Shown here piece after piece: positions 45,546-53,655 of a DNA stretch of 64,000 nt. Numbering within the stretch: the stretch's first letter is position 1; every line of letters begins with the position of its first letter. Under the pieces are notes generated by a model, which was not told the DNA's origin, did not search any database, and was given only the letters and a program-made list of their open reading frames with translations. The stretch spans positions 682,001-746,000 of the forward strand of contig NZ_JAJNMP010000002.1 in assembly GCF_021044935.1 (NCBI RefSeq). Direction: 5' to 3'. This DNA comes from Agromyces cavernae. Lineage in GTDB: Bacteria > Actinomycetota > Actinomycetes > Actinomycetales > Microbacteriaceae. Both the position numbers and the translations under genes were made by a program.

Positions 45546-47260
45546 CCGGAGCATCCCCTCACCGGCTCTGACGTCTTGCTTCCGCGCTGCACCTGCACGT
45601 CGATGCACACGCTCCCCGCGCCGGCATCGGCCACCGTGATCGTCGGCCCTTCTGCCACTTCGGTCTGCCCGCTGCCGTCGGCGCGCTTCCAACGGTATCG
45701 GTCGCCGTCTTCGGCGCCCTCGTGCGAGACGGCGAAGGCGACAGATGTCCCGTCGGCGCTCGTGACGCCCGGTTCGACGATGGGCGCCGGAACCGTCGCG
45801 GCGATCACGGCGTCCTCGCCGGGCGATGTCGGCCCGGTCTCGGCAGTGGGGGGCGAGACGCTTCCCGACAGTGCGATCGCCACGCCGATCACCGCTGCGA
45901 CGATCAGCGCGGCGGCAACCCCGATGATCAACCCGAGCCTCGAGCGCCGCGGTGCGGTGTCGTCGCCGGACCCGCTCCCCGCGGGAGGCGCGGTGAGCGC
46001 CGTTGCCGTCGGCGCCGCCCCGGTTCGGCGGGGCCGCACCACCGTGGCGTCGGTCACATCGCCGGCGGGCGCGTCCGCTCCGACGGACGCTCGCGTGCGC
46101 ACGACGGTGCCGTCGTCGACCGGCGCGGCGGATGCCGATGCGATGCCGCCCGGCAGCGGGGGCTGAGCTGCGATCTGCTGGGGGGCTCGGGGACGCGTGC
46201 GGTCGTCGTCGTGCGCAGGGGCCGGCGCGATGGGAACGGGCGCGATCGGCGCGCTGCGCGGCGACTGCGCCTCGACCGTGCGGACCGATCGCGCGCGCGT
46301 GGCATCGGCCGCGTCGTCGTCGGACGGTGCCTCGCGCGAGGTCGCGAGGTTCGGCACCTCGATGCTCGTGGCGGCATACCCGAGCTCGAGTTCGACGCGC
46401 TGCAGCGCCCGGGCGAACTCGACCGCGCTCGGGAATCGGTCGTCGCGGCGCGTGGCCATGCCCTTGGCGAGGACCGCCGTGAGGCTGCGCGGCACGTCGG
46501 CGCGGTCGATGGGCGTGATCGCGCCGCGCTCGATGCGCCCCATGAGGTCGAGCGAGCCGTTGGGCCGGCCCGGGATCTCGAACGGCGTACGACCCGCGAC
46601 GAGTGTGTACACCGTGGCGGCCAGCGAGAACACGTCGCTGCGGGTGTCGGGCTTCGGGTCGTCCTCGAACATCTCGGGCGGCGACCACGGCACGCTCATG
46701 CCCACCGCCGACTGGCCCGATCCGGTCGCCGAGGCCTCGGGGGCGGTGACGGTGTGCACCGGGAGCTCGCCGTCGAGGTTCGACGAGATGCCGAAGTCGG
46801 TGAGCGCCGGCCACCCGTAATCGTTCGTCAGCACGTTCGCGGGCTTGATGTCGCGATGCAGGATGCCGGCGGAGTGGGCGGTGGCGATCGCGCCGGCGAG
46901 CCGCACGCCCGTGCGCAGGGTGTCTTCGATCGTGAGCGGCTGGCGCTTGTATCGCTCCGAGAGGCTCGGCCCCGAGCAGTACTCCATGACGAAGTAGGGG
47001 CGGCCGTCGGTCGAGACGTCGGCGTGGAAGATCGTGACGATGAACGGGTGGGCCGACAGCTGCGCCATGAGGTTCGCCTCGGCCACGAACTGCGCCCGCG
47101 TGTCACGGCCGAGCTCTTCGGTGAGGAGCACCTTCACGGCGACCTTTCGCCGTGGCAGCTTCTGCTCGTAGAGGAACACGTCGGCGAAGCCGCCGGAGCC
47201 GAGCAGGCCGAGCGAGGTGTAGCCGGGGAGGTCAGGCGGTGTCGACGGTGCCCGGCGCAT
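45542..47260 (-). CDS. Transmembrane Ser/Thr protein kinase (PknB type)
   Basis: A 572-aa Hanks-type kinase. The Gly loop GSGGFADV is at residues 21-28, the catalytic Lys at 43, HRD at 135-137 with KPAN, and DFG at 155-157. A Pro/Ala/Thr-rich juxtamembrane region (about 310-440) holds two TVVR motifs at Thr385 and Thr406. One membrane helix (442-465) is followed by a 105-aa extracellular domain with two Cys that looks Ig/Fn3-like, not PASTA. ATG 47260 shares a base with the FHA gene stop and the kinase stop overlaps the FHA-like gene. The operon order PP2C-FHA-kinase-FHA makes a complete phosphothreonine circuit. Confidence 0.94.
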   Translation of the reverse strand: MRRAPSTPPDLPGYTSLGLLGSGGFADVFLYEQKLPRRKVAVKVLLTEELGRDTRAQFVAEANLMAQLSAHPFIVTIFHADVSTDGRPYFVMEYCSGPSLSERYKRQPLTIEDTLRTGVRLAGAIATAHSAGILHRDIKPANVLTNDYGWPALTDFGISSNLDGELPVHTVTAPEASATGSGQSAVGMSVPWSPPEMFEDDPKPDTRSDVFSLAATVYTLVAGRTPFEIPGRPNGSLDLMGRIERGAITPIDRADVPRSLTAVLAKGMATRRDDRFPSAVEFARALQRVELELGYAATSIEVPNLATSREAPSDDDAADATRARSVRTVEAQSPRSAPIAPVPIAPAPAHDDDRTRPRAPQQIAAQPPLPGGIASASAAPVDDGTVVRTRASVGADAPAGDVTDATVVRPRRTGAAPTATALTAPPAGSGSGDDTAPRRSRLGLIIGVAAALIVAAVIGVAIALSGSVSPPTAETGPTSPGEDAVIAATVPAPIVEPGVTSADGTSVAFAVSHEGAEDGDRYRWKRADGSGQTEVAEGPTITVADAGAGSVCIDVQVQRGSKTSEPVRGCSG

Positions 47261-48417
47261 CAGGCGCCGACCACCTGGAGCGTGCAGCCGCCGCCGAGAT
47301 CGACGACGGTGCCGATGAGCACCGGCGTCGGCTCCCCCGCGCGCAGCTTCACGGGCGGCTTGCCCGGAGCGACGACGAGCGTGCCGTTGCGGGAGTGCAG
47401 GTCGGTGACGACGACGGTGCCGCCCTCGAGCGCCAGTCGCACATGGCTGCGCGAGATGTCGGGGTCGCCGTGGCCGATCGTGACCAGGCGCGGAAGGCGC
47501 CCACCTGAGACCTTGCTGACGCTGGGCGCGCGGCCCAGCACGAGCTCGTGGCCGATGGGTTCGAGCGCACCGTCGGGCAGCCGCAGTTGCGGCTGCGGCG
47601 CGGGGGGTTCGGCGCTCTCGCCGCCCTCAGTGGGCACGAGGGTCACGTCGCCGACCTTCGACGCATCGTGCTCGGCTCGCAGCCGGCGGATGTCGACGCT
47701 CGCTATGGTCAGGCCATCGTGGTCGCCCGGGTCGCGCTGGTCGCTCGCCGCCGCGAGCGTCGGCGCGGGGATCGGCTCGATGAAATCGGTCACGGTCGCT
47801 TCGTCGACGGACGCGATCGTGTGCTCGGATGCCGCGACCACGGCCGGTGCGACGAGGGTCGCCGATTCGGAGGAGATCGGGTCGGGGGCCGGAACGGCGC
47901 GAGGCGCGGGCGGCGCAGACGCGCCCGTCACGGGCGCGGGCGGCGTGGCTGCCTCCGCAGGAACGACCGGAGCTGCGGACGTCGATCTCGCGGGCACGGC
48001 CACTCGCCCGGCAGGCACGACGCCGTCGACGATCGGGAACCACGCTTCACCGGCTTCGGCGCCGAGCGCCGCGATCTCGACCTCGGCTGGTGCCTCGAGC
48101 AGGCGCTCGGTCCAGGTCGACACGTCGACCCCTGAGATCCGCGTGCTCCCGGCGGTGACCTCGAAGCCGCCCCGTACGAGCACGCGCACCGTGCCGGCTG
48201 CGGTGGGCCGGGTCCACGTGACGAGCGCGAAGTCGGGGGTGCTGCCCAGGCCGCGCGCGGTGAGCCGCTCGATCACGGCCGTCGTCGAGTCGGGCGACAG
48301 CGCCGGCCAGAGCTCGCCGACCGTGGCCGCGGCGTCGTCGCCCGCGACGACCAGCACGACACCCGGCCGTACCCCGGCCACGCGCCGTCCCGACCCATCG
48401 GACAGGTAGTCAGCCAT
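47260..48417 (-). CDS. FHA-domain protein with N-terminal beta-rich domain
   Basis: A 385-aa protein. Residues 1-140 (DYLSDGSGRRVAGVRPGVVLVVAGDD...) form a conserved-looking domain I do not recognise, residues 140-270 are Pro/Ala-rich, and residues 290-385 are an FHA domain with LVLGRAPSVSKV, DISRSHVRLAL and DLHSRNGTLVV, so the phosphothreonine site is intact. ATG 48417 overlaps the PP2C gene by 8 bp, and the stop shares a base with the kinase start. Likely an adaptor recruited by phosphorylated kinase or substrate. Confidence 0.9.
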   Translation of the reverse strand: MADYLSDGSGRRVAGVRPGVVLVVAGDDAAATVGELWPALSPDSTTAVIERLTARGLGSTPDFALVTWTRPTAAGTVRVLVRGGFEVTAGSTRISGVDVSTWTERLLEAPAEVEIAALGAEAGEAWFPIVDGVVPAGRVAVPARSTSAAPVVPAEAATPPAPVTGASAPPAPRAVPAPDPISSESATLVAPAVVAASEHTIASVDEATVTDFIEPIPAPTLAAASDQRDPGDHDGLTIASVDIRRLRAEHDASKVGDVTLVPTEGGESAEPPAPQPQLRLPDGALEPIGHELVLGRAPSVSKVSGGRLPRLVTIGHGDPDISRSHVRLALEGGTVVVTDLHSRNGTLVVAPGKPPVKLRAGEPTPVLIGTVVDLGGGCTLQVVGA

Positions 48418-49354
48418 CTGCGCCCCCTTCGCCTCGCGGCCTCGTGGTCTCGACCGATTCGTGACCGCGATCACGCGTCGCCTCGCCGTCGTCGTCGCCC
48501 TCACCGATCATCGACTCGACGACGACGACGCTGACGTTGTCGCGTCCGCCGTGCTCGAGCGCGGCATCGACGAGTTCGCCCGCCATGCCCGCAGCGTGCA
48601 CGGCGTCGCCCGCGAGGATCGCGGCGACCTGCTCGTCGTCGAGCTCTTTCGTGAGCCCGTCGGAGCACACGAGGAACATCTGCCGCCCGGCCGCCGGAAT
48701 GAGCCAGATGTCAGGATCGACGACCTCGTCGGCCCCGAGCGCGCGCGTGATCACGTTGCGGTCGGGGTGCCGTTCGGCATCATCGGGGCCGATCAGCCCC
48801 GCATCGACGAGTTCCTGCACGGCCGAGTGGTCGACGCTCAGCTGCTCGAGCCGGCGGCCGTCCCACGCGTAGACGCGCGAGTCGCCGATGTTGAAGACCA
48901 TCCAGTGGAAACCGACACCGTCGCCGGTGTCGACGAGCACGACGCCCGCGAGGGTCGTGCCGGCGACCGCCGTGCCCTCTTCGCCCTCGTCGCTGAGCGC
49001 CCGGACCGCCTCGTTCGAGGTGTGGATCGCGTCGAGCACCTGTTCGGGCGAGGGCGGGACGCCCGGCTCGAGGTGCCGCCGGAAGGTCGCGACGACGGCC
49101 TGGCTCGCGGCATCGCCCTTGGCGTGCCCGCCCATGCCGTCGGCGACGAGGTACACCGGTGCCTCGGCGAGGAACGCGTCCTCGTTCACCGCGCGCACGC
49201 GGCCCACGTCGGAGCGGGCGGAGTGCGCGATGCGCGCCGACCCGCGCGTCAGTGAGACGACGCCCTCGACATCACCTGGCACGGGTCTCCTCTGAGGGGG
49301 TTCGGGACGGACTGCGATCGTCGGCACTGCGACCGGTGCCGCCGCGTCGCCCAT
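48410..49354 (-). CDS. PP2C-family Ser/Thr protein phosphatase
   Basis: A 314-aa metal-dependent phosphatase that would reverse the kinase marks. Motifs: SDVGRVRAVNEDAF, ADGMGGHAKGD (residues 71-81), FNIGDSRVYAW, VCSDGLT and GGRDNVSVVVV, which supply the metal-binding Asp residues. It lacks a membrane helix. ATG 49354 is used, with AGGAG 12 bases upstream, a long but acceptable spacing. It is the first gene of the PP2C-FHA-kinase-FHA operon. A charged tail follows residue 285. Confidence 0.93.
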   Translation of the reverse strand: MGDAAAPVAVPTIAVRPEPPQRRPVPGDVEGVVSLTRGSARIAHSARSDVGRVRAVNEDAFLAEAPVYLVADGMGGHAKGDAASQAVVATFRRHLEPGVPPSPEQVLDAIHTSNEAVRALSDEGEEGTAVAGTTLAGVVLVDTGDGVGFHWMVFNIGDSRVYAWDGRRLEQLSVDHSAVQELVDAGLIGPDDAERHPDRNVITRALGADEVVDPDIWLIPAAGRQMFLVCSDGLTKELDDEQVAAILAGDAVHAAGMAGELVDAALEHGGRDNVSVVVVESMIGEGDDDGEATRDRGHESVETTRPRGEGGADG

Positions 49355-49400
49355 ACACGCTAGCAACTCCTGCGCGGGTGCGCGGCCCCCTGTGGAATGC

Positions 49401-50462
49401 CTACCGCTCGGCGCGGTCGGCCTCGTCGGCGCGATCGGCCTCGGCGGTGAAGTGCGGCACCTCGTCCATGAGCTTGTGCCCACGGCTCTTCGCATCGACA
49501 CGTGCCTTCACGAGGCTCGCGATCGTTGCGACGGCCATGGCCGCGACGATCACGCCGAGCGAGACCCACGTCGAGATCTCGGGCGCCCACTCGATGTGCT
49601 CGCCGCCGTTGATGAAGGGCAGCTCGTTGACGTGCATCGCGTGCAGCACGAGCTTCACGCCGATGAACGCGAGGATGAACGCGATGCCGTACTTGAGGTA
49701 CTCGAGCCGCTCGAGCAGGCCGCCGAGCAGGAAGTAGAGCTGTCGCAGACCCATGAGCGCGAACACGTTCGCCGTGAAGACGATGAACGCGCTCTGGGTG
49801 ATGCCGAAGATCGCGGGGATCGAGTCGAGTGCGAAGAGCAGGTCGGTCGTGCCGATCGCGATGAAGACGATGAGGATCGGCGTGAACATGCGGGTGCCGT
49901 CGACCGTGGTCTTGAGCTTGATCCCGTCGTAGTCGTCGGCGATGCGCACGCGCTTGCGGAGCATCCGGATCAGCGCGCCCTCGTTCTCCCCTGCGTTCTC
50001 CTCGCGGTGCAGGAACGCCTGCTGGATCGCGGTCCAGATGAGCCAGGCGCCGAAGATGTAGAAGACCCAGCTGAAGTTCTCGATGAGCTGCGCGCCGAGC
50101 AGGATGAAGATGCCCCGGAAGAGCAGAGCGAGCAGGATGCCCACCATGAGCACCTCCTGCTGCATCTTCTTCGGCACCGCGAATCGAGCCATGATGATGA
50201 CGAACACGAAGAGGTTGTCGATCGAGAGGCTGTACTCCGTCAGCCACCCTGCGATGAACTGCCCGGCGAACTCACCGCCCGCGAACACGAGCATCAGCAC
50301 CGAGAAGATGAGCGCGAGCACGACGTAGAACACGACCCAGAGCGTCGACTCGCGGAACGACGGGATGTGCGGGCGCTTGATGACGAGCAGCAGGTCGGCG
50401 ATGAGGATCAGGGTCAGGACGACGAGCGAACCGACTTCGAACCAGACGGGAAGTTCGAGCAC
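49401..50462 (-). CDS. TerC-family integral membrane protein, probable manganese exporter
   Basis: A 353-aa membrane protein with about eight helices. The two TerC repeats carry the conserved acidic motifs SIDNLFVF and ALDSIPAIF, which are thought to bind the transported metal. The start is GTG 50462 with AAAGG seven bases upstream. The leader contains a yybP-ykoY riboswitch, so the protein is best read as a Mn2+ efflux protein (Alx/MeeF-like), rather than a tellurite-resistance factor. The gene stands alone, divergent from the UPF0114 gene. Confidence 0.92.
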   Translation of the reverse strand: MLELPVWFEVGSLVVLTLILIADLLLVIKRPHIPSFRESTLWVVFYVVLALIFSVLMLVFAGGEFAGQFIAGWLTEYSLSIDNLFVFVIIMARFAVPKKMQQEVLMVGILLALLFRGIFILLGAQLIENFSWVFYIFGAWLIWTAIQQAFLHREENAGENEGALIRMLRKRVRIADDYDGIKLKTTVDGTRMFTPILIVFIAIGTTDLLFALDSIPAIFGITQSAFIVFTANVFALMGLRQLYFLLGGLLERLEYLKYGIAFILAFIGVKLVLHAMHVNELPFINGGEHIEWAPEISTWVSLGVIVAAMAVATIASLVKARVDAKSRGHKLMDEVPHFTAEADRADEADRAER

Positions 50463-50498
50463 AGGGAGCCTTTCGGGGATTCGGGGACGGCGGAGGTC

Positions 50499-50611
50499 CG
50501 AAAGTCTCTCCCAGCTCCGCCGTGACGGCCCCCGCGACCGGAGCGCCCTCAGCGGCGCTCGTATTGACGATCGTGGGTCGAGGCGGTGGCCCCGCGGGAT
50601 ACTCCCCTTCG
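50499..50611 (-). promoter_or_regulatory. yybP-ykoY manganese riboswitch of terC
   Basis: In the minus-strand leader the loop sequence GAAGGGGAGTATC and the second conserved block CGTCAATACG, then a 7-bp hairpin (GAGCGCC/GGCGCTC) and CCGG, and the end AGAGACTTTCGG match the yybP-ykoY consensus. The closing helix P1 pairs CGAAGG (50611-50606) with CTTTCG (50504-50499). The 3' P1 strand CTTTCGG can instead pair with CCGAAAG (50475-50469), which contains the terC ribosome site; this predicts that Mn2+ binding frees the site and turns translation on. Confidence 0.85.
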
Positions 50612-50673
50612 CATCGGGAAGTCTATCGGATGCCGCGCCGTAGACTCGTACCCCCTCGAGAGCAAGGAGACAC

Positions 50674-51420
50674 GTGAGCGCCCAGACGACGCCCTCACCC
50701 ACCAGCACGCCGCAGACTCCCCCGCGAGCGCGAGCGATCGGGCTGTTCATCTTCACGAGCCGTTGGTTGCAGGCACCGCTCTACCTCGGGCTGATCGTCG
50801 CCCAGGCGATCTACGTCGTCGTGTTCATGATGGAGCTGTGGCACCTCGGCGAAGAGGTGCTGGCCGACCCGACGCACCTCGACGAGGCGAGCATCATGCT
50901 CGCCGTGCTCGGCCTCATCGACGTCGTCATGATCGCGAACCTGCTCATCATGGTGATCATCGGCGGCTACGAGACCTTCGTGTCGAAGATCGGCGTCGAC
51001 GGACATCCCGATCAGCCCGAGTGGCTCTCCCATGTGAACGCGAACGTGCTCAAGGTGAAGCTCGCGATGGCGATCATCGGCATCTCGTCGATCCACCTGC
51101 TGAAGACCTTCATCGAGGTGGGGCCGATGACCGATTCGGGAGTCGGCAACGGCGAGGAGAAGTACACGCCGACGGGCGTCATGTGGCAGGTCATCATCCA
51201 CTGCGTGTTCATCCTGTCGGCGCTGGCGCTGGCAGCGATCGACCGGATGTCCCAGCACGCGGCGCCTGCCGCGCAGGCGGCCGAGCAGTCGCACGTCGTG
51301 CTGCACCCCGAACCCGGTGCCGCCCACCTGGCAACGCATCACCACGCAGCGCCGCACGCCCAGCCCGCAGCACCGGCGGTCGCGACCGGCCGCGAGCCTG
51401 GGGCCGGCAACGTGCGCTGA
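50674..51420 (+). CDS. UPF0114 (YqhA-type) membrane protein with His-rich tail
   Basis: A 248-aa protein of the UPF0114/TIGR00645 family: three to four membrane helices (about residues 22-60, 75-105, 130-150, 165-190) with the family motifs SRWLQAPLYLGLI and GGYETFVSKI. Function of the family is unknown. The last 45 residues are Ala/Pro/His-rich (ATHHHAAPHAQPAAPA) and could bind metal. GTG 50674 has AAGGAG seven bases upstream. It is divergent from terC; the promoters overlap the riboswitch leader region. Confidence 0.9.
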   Translation: MSAQTTPSPTSTPQTPPRARAIGLFIFTSRWLQAPLYLGLIVAQAIYVVVFMMELWHLGEEVLADPTHLDEASIMLAVLGLIDVVMIANLLIMVIIGGYETFVSKIGVDGHPDQPEWLSHVNANVLKVKLAMAIIGISSIHLLKTFIEVGPMTDSGVGNGEEKYTPTGVMWQVIIHCVFILSALALAAIDRMSQHAAPAAQAAEQSHVVLHPEPGAAHLATHHHAAPHAQPAAPAVATGREPGAGNVR

Positions 51421-51429
51421 ACGGATGTC

Positions 51430-51466
51430 CCGTCGAGCCGGTCGTTCGCGCGGACCGGCTCGACGG
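51430..51466 (+). terminator. Terminator-like hairpin after UPF0114 gene
   Basis: Perfect 14-bp inverted repeat (CCGTCGAGCCGGTC / GACCGGCTCGACGG) with a 9-base loop, starting 10 bp after the stop codon. No T-run follows, as is frequent in high-GC actinobacteria; it probably stabilises or ends the transcript ahead of the stronger terminator 35 bp further on. Confidence 0.6.
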
Positions 51467-51499
51467 CCCGCGGCCCGATGCCGCGCCCTGGAAATGCAG

Positions 51500-51525
51500 A
51501 AAACCCCCGGGTGACCGGGGGTTTT
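51500..51525. terminator. Bidirectional intrinsic terminator
   Basis: AAAACCCCCGG and CCGGGGGTTTT flank a 4-base loop, so the 11-bp stem is followed by a T-tract on either strand. It serves the UPF0114 gene on the plus strand and the tRNA-Glu on the minus strand. Confidence 0.9.
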
Positions 51526-51533
51526 CGCTGTTG

Positions 51534-51606
51534 TGACCCCAGCGGGATTTGAACCCGCGCTGCCGCCGTGAGAGGGCGGTGTCCTAGGCCGCTAAACGAT
51601 GGGGCC
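51534..51606 (-). tRNA. tRNA-Glu (anticodon CTC)
   Basis: A 73-nt tRNA. Acceptor strands GGCCCCA and TGGGGTC pair with one G-T wobble, the discriminator is A, the anticodon arm CCGCC-loop-GGCGG holds CTC at positions 34-36, and the T arm GCGGG-TTCAAAT-CCCGC is canonical. CCA is not encoded. It decodes GAG, the preferred Glu codon in this genome. A bidirectional terminator lies 9 bp beyond its 3' end. Confidence 0.97.
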
Positions 51607-51623
51607 GAATCGACAACTTGAAG

Positions 51624-51653
51624 AGTATGACACAGGCCCGTGGGCTCCGCCAA
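51624..51653 (-). promoter_or_regulatory. Candidate promoter of tRNA-Glu
   Basis: Minus strand TTGGCG (51653-51648) and CATACT (51629-51624) with an 18-bp spacer lie 18 bp upstream of the tRNA 5' end, consistent with a housekeeping sigma promoter and a short 5' leader removed by RNase P. Confidence 0.4.
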
Positions 51654-51681
51654 ATCGACCACCCCGGGACATCCGACGATG

Positions 51682-52584
51682 TCAGGCGAACACCGAGATC
51701 GCCCCCGGGACGACCTCGATCTCGATCGGGAGCTTGCCGATGCGCTCACCGTCGGCGTAGGCGATGACGTCGTCGGCCTCGATCACGAAGTGTCCCCCGG
51801 TCAGGAACTCGACCGCCGGGTGATCGACGTGCGTGCCGGCGAAGACCTTGGGGAACACGGCGATGAACCGCGCGCGCGAGAGCGGGTGCACGATGAGCAC
51901 GTCGAGCGTTCCATCGGCGAGATCGGCGTGCGGCACGATGCGCATGCCGCCGCCGAACGACGAGTTGTTGGCGACCGAGACGAGCATCGCGCGCTGCTCG
52001 CGGCGGATGCCGTCGATCGTCAGCGTGTACCTGCGGGGACGGAACGTGGCGAGTTCGCGCAGCATCGCGAGCGTGTAGCGACTCGGCCCTCGCGGACGGG
52101 ACATCCGATTCGCACGCTCGTTGACGACCGCGTCGAAGCCCGCCGAGACCACGCTCGCGAACCACGTCGAGCCCACGCCGTGGCGGATGAGCCCGGCGTC
52201 GATGCGCCGCGGCGGTCGCCCGAGGCGATCGACGAGCGCGTCGATCGCCTCGGCCGGGTCGTCGAACGGCAGGCCGAGGCCGCGTGCCAGGTCGTTGCCG
52301 GTGCCCGCGGCGACGATGCCGAGCGGGATCTCCGACTGGGCGACGAGGTTCACGCCGAGCGACGCCATGCCGTCACCGCCCACGACCACGACGCCGTCGG
52401 TGCCCTGCGCGACGGCGGACTCGGCCTCGCGCCGCAGCAGTTCGATGTTCGCCTCGCGCAGCATCGACACCGCATAGCCCTCGGCCAGCAGCCGCTCCAC
52501 GACAGCCGCGCCGACCCACCGATTGCGCCCGAACGACGCCGCCGGGTTCACGGCGACGACGAGGTGCGCAGGCGTATGCGACAT
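51682..52584 (-). CDS. Diacylglycerol-kinase-family lipid kinase
   Basis: A 300-aa soluble lipid/sphingosine-kinase-fold protein. The nucleotide site GGDGMASLGVN (near residue 70) and the GTGNDLARGLGLP motif (near residue 95) are diagnostic of the DAGK catalytic domain; the C-terminal beta domain contains DGTLDVLIVHP and ADGERIG. It may phosphorylate diacylglycerol or a related lipid. ATG 52584 was chosen over the longer open frame because it matches the family start and because the divergent hydrolase promoter lies just beyond. Confidence 0.9.
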   Translation of the reverse strand: MSHTPAHLVVAVNPAASFGRNRWVGAAVVERLLAEGYAVSMLREANIELLRREAESAVAQGTDGVVVVGGDGMASLGVNLVAQSEIPLGIVAAGTGNDLARGLGLPFDDPAEAIDALVDRLGRPPRRIDAGLIRHGVGSTWFASVVSAGFDAVVNERANRMSRPRGPSRYTLAMLRELATFRPRRYTLTIDGIRREQRAMLVSVANNSSFGGGMRIVPHADLADGTLDVLIVHPLSRARFIAVFPKVFAGTHVDHPAVEFLTGGHFVIEADDVIAYADGERIGKLPIEIEVVPGAISVFA

Positions 52585-52663
52585 GGTGTGATTCTGGCAG
52601 GCACGCGGGGCTGCGCCGCGCAACGGGTTGCGCCGCGTCGCGACCCGGGTGTTGGCTCTGAGC

Positions 52664-53302
52664 ATGCGCCTCACGAAACTCGAACACGCCGCCCTCGTCA
52701 TCGAGGACTCGGGCGACCGGCTCTTCATCGACCCCGGCAAGTTCACGACGCCGATCACCGAGTCCGCGGGCGCCGTGGCCGTCGTCATCACCCACCAGCA
52801 CGACGACCACTGGACGCCCGACCAGCTCCGTCGCATCATCGAGGCGAACAGCGAGGTTCGGCTCTTCGGCCCGGCGGGCGTCGCTGCGGCGGCATCGGAC
52901 TTCGGCATCGAGGTGGTCGACGCCGGCGACGAGGTCGAGGCCGGACCCTTCCGACTGCGATTCTTCGGAGGGCGGCACGCGGTCATCCACCCATCGATCC
53001 CCGTCATCGACAACGTGGGTGTGCTCGTGAACGACGCGCTCTACTACGCCGGCGACTCGTTCACCGTGCCCGAGGGCGTCGCCGTCGAGGTGCTCGCCGT
53101 GCCGGCCGCCGCGCCGTGGATGAAGATCAGCGAAGCCATGGACTACGTCGAGGCCGTCGCGCCGCGCCGAGCGTTCCCCACGCACGAGATGCTGCTCTCG
53201 CTCGCCGGAAAGGCGCTGTCGAACACGCGACTCGCCTGGGCGACCGAGCAGGGGGGCGGGGAGTTCCTGGCGCTCGAACCGGGTGACACGATCGACTTCT
53301 GA
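52664..53302 (+). CDS. Metallo-beta-lactamase-fold hydrolase (UlaG/UPF0173-like)
   Basis: A 212-aa MBL-fold protein. The metal-binding signature THQHDDHW gives His44, His46, Asp48 and His49, and a later GGRHAVIHPSIP and YYAGDSF supply the third His and bridging Asp. It lacks an RNase or glyoxalase extension and resembles the L-ascorbate-6-phosphate lactonase-like subgroup, though the substrate is unknown. ATG 52664 gives the compact start MRLTKLEHAALVIE; no strong ribosome site is visible. Confidence 0.87.
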   Translation: MRLTKLEHAALVIEDSGDRLFIDPGKFTTPITESAGAVAVVITHQHDDHWTPDQLRRIIEANSEVRLFGPAGVAAAASDFGIEVVDAGDEVEAGPFRLRFFGGRHAVIHPSIPVIDNVGVLVNDALYYAGDSFTVPEGVAVEVLAVPAAAPWMKISEAMDYVEAVAPRRAFPTHEMLLSLAGKALSNTRLAWATEQGGGEFLALEPGDTIDF

Positions 53303-53655
53303 CCACGGGTCGTCATCGGCCCCGACTGTGGGTTCACCCGCAGCAGCGTCGCCGCCATGTCGGACATCGACAACGATCGGCGAGTTCACCGCCGGATCGT
53401 TTGGTGAACAGCACACAACTTCGGCCGTGAACCCTGCGGGAACCTCCAGCGCTGCTACATTCATGCCACCCTCAGGGACTGCGGTACCCGGCGGCACCGA
53501 CGATGGCGCCGCACGATTCGCATGTCGGCCCTCCTGACGGCGCGACATCCCGCAGATCGCGCGATGCGCACTCGATGACCCGCACCGTCATCGTCTTGCA
53601 CCCACCCCGGGCGATGACGCGCGCCGTCGTGCCCGAGCGACCACAGGAGCCCTCA
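53303..53655. other. 353-bp intergenic region before the heptad-repeat gene
   Basis: No credible gene. It holds a GTTCACC-based inverted repeat (53384-53409), a further GGGTTCACCC palindrome near 53330, a weak -10 candidate TACATT at about 53455 and the AGGAG ribosome site of the next gene. I compared the region by eye with ydaO, TPP and T-box patterns and saw no convincing match. Confidence 0.5.
53384..53409. repeat. GTTCACC / GGTGAAC inverted repeat, possible operator
   Basis: Seven-base perfect arms separated by 12 bp, about 50-75 bp upstream of a TACATT -10 candidate. A third copy of GTTCACC lies at about 53330. Could be a TetR-like or other dimer site for the heptad-repeat gene; no regulator gene is adjacent. 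Confidence 0.3.

Noticed and set aside
49401..50462. Tellurite resistance role for TerC
   Set aside because: No other ter genes are present and the manganese riboswitch in the leader points to Mn2+ export.
53303..53655. Possible riboswitch (c-di-AMP, TPP) in the long leader
   Set aside because: No conserved core of these classes could be found by eye, and no fitting helices.
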